Positions 15,001 through 19,607 of a stretch of 55,999 nucleotides of DNA are shown here, piece after piece. The translations under genes and the position numbers were made by a program. A model generated the notes under the pieces. The model made no database searches, was not told the DNA's origin, and saw only the letters and a list, made by a program, of their open reading frames with translations. The stretch comes from Tieghemiomyces parasiticus (Eukaryota > Kickxellomycota > Dimargaritomycetes > Dimargaritales > Dimargaritaceae): NCBI GenBank assembly GCA_027575765.1, contig JANBPT010000210.1, forward strand, positions 1-55,999. Reading direction: 5' to 3'. Position 1 is the stretch's first letter. Every line of letters starts with the position of its first letter.

Positions 15001-16229
15001 GACGGTGCACCGGCTCCTTTCGTGGCTGGAATAGATGGGGTCTGGTCGTCGACTTGCAGCGTGGGACACGTGAAGTCCCCCAGAAGAGCCTGGGTCGTTG
15101 AAGTAGTCAGGACTAGCGTAACCGCGCTATCTTGGACAATGTAGCGGATACGCTCTTCGGGGTACTCCGGGTCAATGGGCACGTAGGCGGCGCCGGACTT
15201 GAGCACAGCGAACAGGGCTATAACAAACTCGATGGACTTGGGCAGGAGGAGGGCGATACGAACCTCGGGCCGGGCGCCATGGTCGCGGGTAAGCATCTGG
15301 GCCAGGGCCGAGGTCATCAGGTCAAACTCGGCGTAGGTGACGGTGCGGCCATCGTGATCCAGAGCGATACCGTCGGGAGTCCTACTCGCCCATTCACCGA
15401 CTAGGAGGTGAACAGGGGTATCGACTGCATCAGGGTGACTGATGGTGCCGGCGAACTGCAGGAGGCGTTGGCGCTCGATCCCATCTACCCAGGCCACATT
15501 GGCGATGGCTAAGTGTGTGAGCTGTTTGGGATGCACCATCGCCTCGGCCAATGCACGGACCACGATACAGAATTGGCGTCCGAGTTCCTGCACCGCTGCC
15601 TCGGCCACCTGGGTGCGGTCGAAGGCCAGACGGACCTCTAGATTACCGGTGACCACCTGCCAGGAGATGACGAGGACGGCCTGAGTCATTGTCGCCAACA
15701 TAGTAAGGGAGGCCTGTTCAACGCTAACGCTAGACTTGTGGCTGGGGTCGAGACCCGATGGGTTGCGGTCCCCAGACTGAGTAGACGGAAGGTTGGTGTA
15801 GCTAACTAGGACGGTGTTGAGCTGGTCCTGGTCGCTAGCCTGTACCGGCCACTCCTGATGATGCGAAGGGTGATTGGAAGAGGAGGTCAGATGTCCGAGG
15901 GCCGAGGCAAGCTTGACACCAGGGCCAAGGCGCAGGCCACATACGGTGAGACTGTTGGCCGGTAGTGTAAGATCCAGCGGCGGCGACGGGGTCTGGACGT
16001 GGCCGAAAGCAACCTGTTCAGCACCGGTGTAGCGGGACAGGAGGATGCCCCAGGCCACCTTGCAGAGTCTGTCGGGGTGGAGGTTGGTTGACAGGGGAGT
16101 TCCCGCCGAAACCTGGCCGTAACCTGGTTCAGGGTGAACGGGCTTGACCAGGGGAACGGCAGTGGTCGGGGGAGGACCGTCCACATTGTCGGTAGAGGCG
16201 GGACGGTTAGGATCGAGGACAGCCAGCAT
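1..16229 (-). CDS. Giant multimodular non-ribosomal peptide synthetase (3' end outside window)
   Basis: The frame is open without a stop from the ATG at 16229-16227 to the left edge (5409 codons), with an in-frame TGA at 16316-16314 upstream, so this is the only ATG start. Domains by residue: C-terminal part of a condensation domain (about 1-250); A1 (270-740, YTSGTTGQPKGV, GKVDRK); T1 (GGDSIS, Ser793); E1 (850-1260, HHVLVDLVSW, EGHGRE, FNYFGR); C1 (1320-1740, HHALVDGWS); a degenerate A/T plus C segment (1745-2360); A2 (2393-2848); T2 (Ser2911); E2 (2966-3376, HHLVVDLVSW); C2 (HHALIDGWS); A3 (3893-4360); T3 (Ser4419); C3 (HHALLDAWS); A4 (from 4940, cut after GKADR). The family builds peptides on phosphopantetheine arms, and E domains turn the bound residue to the D form. 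I infer a peptide of at least four residues with D residues from A1 and A2. No terminal release domain is in view and no tailoring gene lies nearby. Confidence 0.97.
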   Translation of the reverse strand, partial: MLAVLDPNRPASTDNVDGPPPTTAVPLVKPVHPEPGYGQVSAGTPLSTNLHPDRLCKVAWGILLSRYTGAEQVAFGHVQTPSPPLDLTLPANSLTVCGLRLGPGVKLASALGHLTSSSNHPSHHQEWPVQASDQDQLNTVLVSYTNLPSTQSGDRNPSGLDPSHKSSVSVEQASLTMLATMTQAVLVISWQVVTGNLEVRLAFDRTQVAEAAVQELGRQFCIVVRALAEAMVHPKQLTHLAIANVAWVDGIERQRLLQFAGTISHPDAVDTPVHLLVGEWASRTPDGIALDHDGRTVTYAEFDLMTSALAQMLTRDHGARPEVRIALLLPKSIEFVIALFAVLKSGAAYVPIDPEYPEERIRYIVQDSAVTLVLTTSTTQALLGDFTCPTLQVDDQTPSIPATKGAGAPSVAHHPQSTDLAYIVYTSGTTGQPKGVMVEHGNLANFATDLAYADDYGPGKRDLLVLSLGFDGILWSLLRTLCQGGTVVIPGADLLADLQSVHSAIVTPSFATRLNPGQYPQLAFLVLAGEHVTADLHAKWRGHCKLANVYGPTETTVTSNTLVLAAPNYISVGPPSANYLCYIVDDHLRLVPLGAPGQLLIGGLSVARGYCNLPDLTAQKFIANPFGPGRVYLTGDRARWLSNGHVDLLGRMDHQIKLRGFRIELEEVEAAATSFPAVQLAVASVQSNSLALFVEPQSVDTVGLLDHLRSRLARFMVPDRVVPVARLSLTANGKVDRKALPTATQSLLEIVPAQSQSLTDLELRLREAWAQILQLPGDHIGTTDDFFRIGGDSISAILLVSKCRQLGYKATVPLIYECRQLRALAARLTPLTTAASGEYQHQVQGCVDLTPIQRWFYGLPFRNPHHFNQSFTLRVDQSVTLGQISHALVQLANHHDILRARFHLNDEGAWRQYIPTTEAIPSHIPVTEATVNEVDYADFILKVQSSLHLTDGPVMAAFLIHTGAESEPARLFWTIHHVLVDLVSWRVLIEDLQTLLTGGQLPPKTLSFQTWCSQLDDYARTLTADAWPVQSMTVDNRQLLPPPEVLDPVPTAARLSISYEFDREFTTRLLLQLAPQWRVTPRDMLLATFARAYCQALGTTQVSFVMEGHGREPWSDAMDVSRTVGWFTALYPLVLDVPLGSSVLATLHHTKEAMQQIPVRGFPYSLLRHMPGVDPAQRTKLLAKTPDHLDVQFNYFGRFGNAGTGGEGSGAVSIEWDDRFGLHDFAPDEHVIFDINPMPLVNQDRLRLVMEYNPRVYGTQWAEQLISLWRQDLEHLAATPTASVQALLTRFDAPLLQPTAQEFDALLTDLEERGIAASGVADILPCTPMQGGLLVATLQDPSAYLVQAAVSFSGNVDLDRLQQAWVNLLQRHSVLRTVFIPTAAPRGNGLAQVVLHRAPLAWSLAEAPLPSLTDFFNENRTLGFDMARPMVRVHVSPAECPNEYLQVITIHHALVDGWSIPLLLHDLCQLYTSPEMPTRGDISSFRQVVEQVVTQKEEVARVFWAEYLDGVRPTPAPMLAVEPTGDHGSALYHCPLAVSKPALLLTAQRFGVTLSTLLRATYALVLGHYLARDDLVIGFVVSGRNLDIPGIANVVGPCLNTVPVRFLLTDQPLGAWLQQLQADATRMIPYENTSLVKVNGWGSHTSTSPLFHAIGGLENFPQASLQGGDVAMDLLQLHEFTEYPLSVNFVDESGAVGVKCYYERMFCGEADIARLVQLISSVLSTLTGASDNATISEVSLGHSDPVPRSPGRHITADGVQIPLVTLDRYLADKGLDSPYSVVTCDGRIVTRTAAAEAECDSLRALLLGFSLPSALVPAAIISLDSFPHLSGADDGEFIRLAEACLLVSDGEDRIVPLDSVNRWIAVTCTDLLLGVGLEAKLTEDVWTCVLTKPTLLLQLQYRISQRFGTSLSIRSIVACDNWPALARQITPPAARLALRSDPADQAARASLVDLRTASATPYQTQVWLACELSEDPSQFHHQARLRPPDQVTQSDLKCILDRFMDTVEWLRTTVRKEEGRLLTHVLGPRHSHLKAPATTGFLALRCDELEGNSNLLVRTDLLTVAYRPEPPELIVRAHPILAPDALFNQLTYELQLAIGAKHEGRGYAISPSLTQAYAVAPNPGMSDQPARAYWEALLAEAPTDQGLPPSQPRPRVPTFHSTSVRFDLDRGVIGGLTSLVKDYQALPVPWAALVGSYLERISGAEGVMVDMLLNRGLQCEGLDSPALAHASCPVRVQGLVGASTLNDLSTTLSQQLRRSLCYLTPDYDPYTALARPPAYSRWHPVRVGVHVDFAEPGIYHQSCVALWHDLIVRLDLTDRQPAMTLQYNPDLFKSTTIQHLGNNLLHYCQVTRTGSRSLSLTPLVCPAEERLLLDQFGRNPGKYDPSRASSISALTLFRDSVQHSPGTMALESQIEAVTYAEMHARIHHLARALQGHSVQPQERVAVIVESCPATVMTMLALWLIRAVYVPVDRKLPAERQRYMVKAAQCTHVLNLTDAEVTWTEALPGLRLLRAEIGPSPEPFAYQPYPEDLAYIIFTSGTTGQPKGVMIRHAGLTNLLLAPEATLCSTPGSRVLQVMAVGFDSFILVALSPLSTSSTLVFSDGDIPAALCRAESVLMTPSVLGSLSPTDYPNLRRITTAGEPLPAELAAKWLPYCRVQNQYGPTEITVCSHAWEVEPGRPVTIGRPITGSECFIVDRFDRLVPIGVVGEICVGGLGVSAGYVNRPDLNDAKFVSLPYSDGLVYRTGDLGRWLPSGEVESLGRRDDQVKLRGFRIELAEVRGAILGLLGVQDAHVLVHERSLVAFICPHQLDEQSIASALRRVLPAYMVPNHSLGLDRIPCTPNGKADQPALLALFTEYLRTLQRSAQGESHGQVQGDALLVLWAAVASVLGLPRDPTIGHLTFFKLGGDSISAIQVSAQCRQSGYRLPVPALLKNQPLSAVATAVEPLGRMVKSELTPIPYGVPFPLTSIQSWFFAQGLRNVNRFDQSFLLELTRPVSRDTLETALLLLVNHHPVLRTRFSHDPEEQWSQSIPVPFTSLDHQVHEATCTEQGLSQLCCQVQQAIDIHQGRNVAAALVHLDPRADGSGPAPSLLFLTIHHLVVDLVSWSILLEDLATLLNGQVPPPPRLHFASWATELARWRQTVTATTLDPEPAVAGRPWSLLHSPASLAANVAAGEVSYTVQVPTEVSESLIQTAGDSFRLDELLLAAVCGALAIVTQSPTTTVHTESHGRYPWHDGLDLSRTVGWFTTILPITVTGPPSGDLRGYLRQVKYAKRGLPFHGLEAGWSTTPLTSNPDSTPSYCPMGVVFNFLGRTTGDYALTGQGRAPWVVRHDLVGHIPTCDPEELRPHVLEVLGRQTNTGLELTVNYCPQVVQTVTVAVLGDELVKCLAEVAALDLTGLWVPSDFPLLEASLNDMAKIVADLPTLGLTVAEVENLYPMTPMQQGLWTATAKDPTEYLLQSAMTINGVSDSDVLLHALEAVVARHSILRTVFLTSFSNARSNGIQVVSRRPRFGWRAVGCWSEVGVQDEEDYLRSDKALGFTPDQPLLRCCVAPATQTSTRLIMTIHHALIDGWSFGIFTQELRHFLSSGPSASLSPAVEFSAYVEHIGNLDDKGARAVWVDYLRGIEQPTTLNLPKEPSSPCTNTEYHIVIHNDAAHLQTLVQDCGLTVYTLLKAAWAYLLHRYTGQSDLVFGNTVSGRALDLPGVEGMLGCLISTIPFRIQIDANVLLSDFLRSINEQSQRLVTVEHCHLAQLDRWVESSVPVTDMFNTLLVYENYPDTDINNQTNAVTFSDFRAIESTEYAMTVITQVERGELTAILNWDGVTFAGPYVEALGQHLRNVFAQLVDCLRGDSQGVATLSSLQLLSPSELQAVTDVLARPTSAVNCDVCVHDLVAQQVRRTPDASAVEYDDPDTGLIGWTYQELFDRATQVAGHLLSQGVHREEPVGLLIRRHPTLVVGMIAILQAGGAFVPLDADLPLDRLRLIVEDCGMRHILSNVTDAALVTSINELPGVQVHDIGAIMYSSPTNQALVTLPQVSPANLSHIIYTSGTTGRPKGVPIEHRTVASYLQQSEKVHGVAPGTRFMQNMALGFDCLILEVLTTLAQGGTLVVRTELLDTLPRVEAVMITPSVLAMLDPGNYPNLQQIITAGEALPTLLAQRWARHCRVLNLYGPAEAFATHSIQLGPDDQVTVGNPIPNTECYILDAELRPVPFGVTGEICFGGPCVTRGYLNLPELNRTQFVPNPFTGKGQLYRSGDLGRWLLDGKLEYIARKDDQVKVRGYRVELTEVEAVILQTPDVESAAAVLLDGKLYAFVTPQGVPVCQVRAFTAARLPAYMVPTVTFALDQFPLSHNGKADRRSLKKLVPTLLVRNGGSTTQGPRNNAERLVVAAMAQTLNLSAAEIDTHDSFFQLGGDSISAIRLSSLCRDHGIHVSIAQIFQYGTPAALAGIIEFDSSPLTTMAYQPFELVASSGVAIDDLTAEVATSLGVEPGAIEDILPVSSLQQGFLVSTLKDPSTYMVQMTYDLTGPLDVAKLHQSWSQVVQSHKILRTKFLVPTDQSQHAFLQVVLRDTDFEWTYHDQPLASLDQAEHHHLAADRARGFTLTGPLIRFAVYHGPADRHLFCTTIHHALLDAWSESIVIAESLEYYHGVKTQPRPQYHEFIQHLTHIDQEGMMAFWRDNLDGVKMHPTIQFPKEPNAKPIEHGEISQPVSTSLLAIKQFCCGMGLTVNSLLRAVWALTLARYLGENEEVTLGVLVSGRNVPVPGIEGMVGMCINTLPLRVRVDHNRTITDFLRQVNADSGALTAYEQCSLVDIKRWAKLDADSDLFNSLLVYDNYETTTSARTDQINYVPRSGQNFTEYAYTANFYDQDDTLMLNLSYQTRHCNPSYAHYLVHFIDHCLAAIVSGHTGKLGNILTLPAAEQALVSQWSDGITIDFPQKDWLAHQFFTQHLATRADAIALESATDQFTYAEVYRRACAIAAVLHSQGARCGDRVVLLFTRSPEFIFSYLAVLLLGGVCVPMDANNAPDRLLYMVDLLDDPWVVTHSTESDLVAELGLTQERVIYADRALTNSTQESIVHPIEHTPDSLAYIVFTSGTTGQPKGVQVAHRSLANFILAFSERFQLLPDCRFLQMSNLSFDALLIEMFGAFHAGGTLVFQDGELLNDLHRITACFLVPSVLAALEPADYCNITHLLVGGEAFQPSAVAKWSDRVRLYNVYGATEATIFSHGRLITSEANISVGTTMANMLCLILDDQLRPVPIGRPGEICIGGTGVSEGYWKRPELTSKVFVGNPFAPGLIYRTGDMGCWLNDGGVQVLGRKDFQVKLRGFRIELGEIESTCQVFPGVANAVALVKGKCLVVYISPTDVQVDALKEHIAAKLPHYMVPEVVVSMEALPLTSIGKADR
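9150..10995 (-). other. Fossil NRPS module: remnant A/T plus inactive condensation-like domain
   Basis: This stretch lies inside the NRPS frame between C1 and A2. Residues about 1745-1930 look like only the C-terminal end of an adenylation domain followed by a carrier domain. LPSALVPAAIISLDSFP sits where A domains read LPxYMVPxxxxxLxxLP, but the GKxDR lysine motif is gone. The carrier core that should read GGDS is LTEDVWTCVLTKPTLLL (about 10520-10590), so there is no serine for phosphopantetheine. The following condensation-like domain (about 1960-2360) has AHPILAPD (about 9961-10014) in place of HHxxxDG, missing the catalytic His and Gly. The large N-terminal A subdomain is absent. All of it stays in frame, so it may be kept as a structural spacer. 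Alternatively it could be a divergent non-catalytic domain type that I do not recognise. Confidence 0.75.
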
Positions 16230-16346
16230 GATTACAAAGCGTAGGGAACGGGCAGTTTGACGAAGGGTGAGGCGTACGTTGGCCGTGGTAGAAATGGAGT
16301 TGGCGATGGATAATCAAGCTGCGAGTATAGAAGTCGGATTAGAGAG

Positions 16347-16358
16347 TTCTTATACCCC
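16347..16358 (-). promoter_or_regulatory. TATA-like element upstream of the NRPS
   Basis: Read on the minus strand this is GGGGTATAAGAA, about 120 bases before the NRPS ATG. It is the only TATA-like match I see close to the start. Sequence resemblance only; no transcription start can be read directly. Confidence 0.3.
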
Positions 16359-19300
16359 AGTCGTACTGAGTAGAGGTGTGGGGCAGGCATTTCCTAGGGA
16401 AAGTTATATCCCTGGCTTTTAACGCAGCTAACCTGGAAGGAAGGGTCCAGACTATCCTCTGTCACTCTGATGTGGCGACACCTTCGGCTAAATTGGCGCT
16501 CTATGTGGCGTGGCCGGAGATTAAGAGTACTGTGCTCCTGGATATAGGTTGCCGACTGGCAATGCATCTACCTGTGCGTTGTATCCATCACCCACCTGGT
16601 ATGCTTCTTGCAACTACCCAGTAGTGCGCATTTTATATATACGATACGACTATCAACTAAAGTGGATTAGGTACGTACAGGCATACCAATGAGCTGCTCC
16701 CTCGCATAGAGTGCGATGGAGGGGTTTGGAAGCTCTTCCCCCGAGGCAGTCTTCCCTGCTGCCACTCTTGATCCCCAATAGCAATGCCCTGCAGGTCGCC
16801 CCGATCGCAGGGACAATCGCCGAACTCTCCCTAAGCAGAAGGGCAAGTTCAAAGGCCGGGAACGAAACCCGACCACTCTTTCACTCTCCTGTCTTCACGG
16901 ACTCCCACGCACTCCCTTCCACCCGTCTGATTTCGGGCCCAGCTCATTTCCTCGTTTGTCCGTGTCAGTTCTCTCCAGTTGGGCACATATTATTAAATTT
17001 AGTTCAAATGAGAAGAGCGGAGGAGAAGAAAAAAGAAATATCAGTGCCTAACAATGGGAAGCGCGATCGTGAGGTATGAAATGGTGTCCATACATCAGAT
17101 CTAGTATTCTTAGCCTAGCCTTACTCATGCATACACATCCATGGTTTCCATCCTTGCCCCTGCGTGCTGCCCTCACCTCGACCGCTAACCATGCCTACCC
17201 ATCCCACCATTACAATCGGGTATTTCAAGGAAGGCCGTATGGATCAGGGGGCTTCAGGTCGATGTATCATGTGTGTCCCTTGAATTCAACAGATGTTGTA
17301 ATGGAGGATACTACCGTAGGACGCAGGACGTGGAAGTAATCTATGTAATGCCATGTGGTAGCTGCGTCTCTCATCAATATGATGACATAGCCGTATTACA
17401 TCCAGCTGTAAAAAAAATTTCCGATGAGGAGAAGATGTGGTTCGAGTGGCAGTGGGGGTATTGGCCCCCCTCCCGCAGGTGGGACGGGTGGTGGGAGTGT
17501 AGCAGGAAGAGATCAGGGGAGGGGTAACCCCTTAGGTGTAGAAACGGGACTGCAGGTTAAGCCATCATATCCAGATGCGGTGGATTGCGAAGGTAAGGAT
17601 GTCATGGTGATGATGGGAGGGTGTGGAGTCTGAGGCCATTGGGAATGCCAGGCTGGCAGTCGCCTCTGGGGAAGGGGAGCTGATAGTGTCGGTTTGGAGT
17701 AGGTGGGTGAATTGGCACCAATGGATGACGTGGAGGAGAGTGAGGCGAGTCTGGCATGCGGCACACTGGAAGCTACCTAAAGGAGGGGAGTAGATGAAGT
17801 GGAGACTAAAGGGGGAAGTTGATTGAAGTGAAGACTATGGTGAAAACGATAATTGCTGATTATTCATTGGTTTTGGGTTGTCCAAGGTTAAGTGATCTGT
17901 ATATAAAATAAGGAGCATCATTTACAAGGAAACCACCTAAAGTTGTTATACCAACTTTGAACCGTGGCCTACACCATTTGATAGCCCTTTCATTCCTGAC
18001 ATATCAGGTACACGTCTATTGGGTGGGTGGGCTATAGTTTGCTGGTTATGTTCATTAGAATTTTAGAATGTTATGCTTAATCTGCGGAAAAAGGTAACAT
18101 TTAATATACCCCTAAAAGTTGTCTGAAGCATACCATTCTATGGAGGCTGGTACACATCTCAAAGCCCACTGGTGCAAACGGCAGAAACATTTGCCATGTG
18201 CAGCTGGAGTTGGGGATTCCAAAAAACCAAACAAAAGTTAAATAGGACAACCCTCCATAGAGAAAAGTTGATAATGTAAAGCAATATAACAATGACCAAA
18301 GGTATTACCAGAGAATATTTATATCTCATAAATAGTCATGTTTACTAGTAGGCAATTTAAAATGCATATGGAATTATATGTCATAAGCAGCTGGACCCTA
18401 CATTAGGTACTTGGGTCTGGCTTCTATAGTTTGCAGTCCATAAATGATAGTCAAACTTCTGCAATGGTATCTTTACCTGATCAACCCTTTGGGGGTGTGG
18501 TGATTGGGAACCACCACATTAGATTATCCCAGGGTAAAGTTCAAGTCTACTATTTAAGAACCATAAATTCTGTGATAGTAGAATAGCCTCTTGGTTATGG
18601 TATTAGACTTGGGCCTAATATCAACACAAGGTGCTTGGCAGTTGTTTACACTTTCCCAGTGTTGGCGTGCCCATTGGATACCTTCAAGAGGCAAAGCAGG
18701 TATTGGCACCACAACAATGCTGTGGTTAGCCGCAGCTAATCACCAACTGGTTTTATCAACATCAGCCGCCAGAGGACAGTAACCAAAGCCCCTGGACGCC
18801 CAGGCCAAGTTTATCAATAATATTAGCTTCCTTTGATTGCAAAACCAAAAGCCTATCGTCTTTTTCATAACCGGACATCAGTTAGACATCCAATAGCAAG
18901 TATAAAACGGGCCCAAGTTGGGCCCTATGAATAAACAACAGCTTTGATTTTGACCGTTATTCATATCTACATAATTGTGCCAGTTTTCCTTTTATTTTTT
19001 TTCTCATCACGTCTTATCTTTTTGGGACTCATCATAGTCCGTGCACAACAACAATGTGAAGCGTAGATAGTAGAAAGGTTATGAAGGTGGGGCACAACAG
19101 AATACAATAGTTGGGTTTTAATGAAAGTAGGTGCCTCAAGGCAAGGCAGGGAAAACACTCCCCAAACCATTAGGTGTAATAGGTTCCACCTTAAATATAA
19201 AACTAAAATGATGCTGCACTGAGGTGCCCTCAGGTTGCCCTGGCTGGTGGGTATGGCTGGCAACCTGGTAGATGAAACAGAATAAATCAAAAAGTATGAA

Positions 19301-19520
19301 ACAAATAAAATCGAAAAGTGTAAAACCCCATCCATGGGAAATTAGGAATACTATTGGTGGAGGGTTTGGGGGATTGTCTTGTGCTTGTGGATTGTTCTTT
19401 CCCCTTCCCCTAGTGGGTTTTTTGACCATTTACTGTGGAACCGAAGTTACCCCCTTATACAAGGGACCCTTGGGTCTCTTAGGAAGCTCAAAATATATCA
19501 GGGCTCGTCAACAAAATGTG
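16359..19520. other. Gene-poor spacer between the NRPS and tRNA-Lys
   Basis: I find no supportable gene here. Short open frames on both strands (for example 16711-17079 plus, 16667-16876 minus, 19272-19697 plus) have no recognisable domains, and the last one runs through the tRNA. From about 17.8 to 19.3 kb the DNA is clearly richer in A and T than the coding regions and contains small inverted repeats such as GTGGT...ACCAC near 18500. No transposase, reverse transcriptase or terminal repeats are visible. Confidence 0.6.
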
Positions 19521-19593
19521 GCCCGGTTAGCTCAATCGGTAGAGCGTGAGACTCTTAATCTCAAGGTTGCGGGTTCGACCCCCGCATTGGGCT
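19521..19593 (+). tRNA. tRNA-Lys (anticodon CTT), no intron
   Basis: The cloverleaf folds fully. The acceptor stem GCCCGGT pairs with ATTGGGC (two G-U pairs), with T as discriminator base. The D arm is GCTC-AATCGGTA-GAGC. The anticodon stem TGAGA/TCTCA holds the loop CTCTTAA, giving anticodon CTT (lysine, codon AAG). The variable loop is AGGTT, and the T arm is GCGGG-TTCGACC-CCCGC. The A and B box promoters are inside the gene. A run of four T's follows at 19599-19602 and another at 19604-19607, matching RNA polymerase III termination. CCA is not encoded, as expected for a nuclear tRNA. Confidence 0.97.
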
Positions 19594-19598
19594 ATCTG

Positions 19599-19607
19599 TT
19601 TTCTTTT
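19599..19607 (+). terminator. RNA polymerase III T-run terminator of tRNA-Lys
   Basis: TTTTCTTTT starts six bases after the tRNA 3' end. Pol III stops at such runs of four or more T's. Confidence 0.7.

Noticed and set aside
16667..17079. Overlapping frames of 69 and 122 codons upstream of the NRPS
   Set aside because: No similarity to an NRPS N-terminus or any known domain; the two strands contradict each other.
18580..18660. tRNA-like or SINE-like sequence (TAGCCTCTTGG then TTGGTTATGGTATTAGACTTGGG)
   Set aside because: It resembles an A box and an anticodon arm, but there is no B box (GGTTCRAnTCC), no acceptor pairing and no A-rich tail or target duplication.
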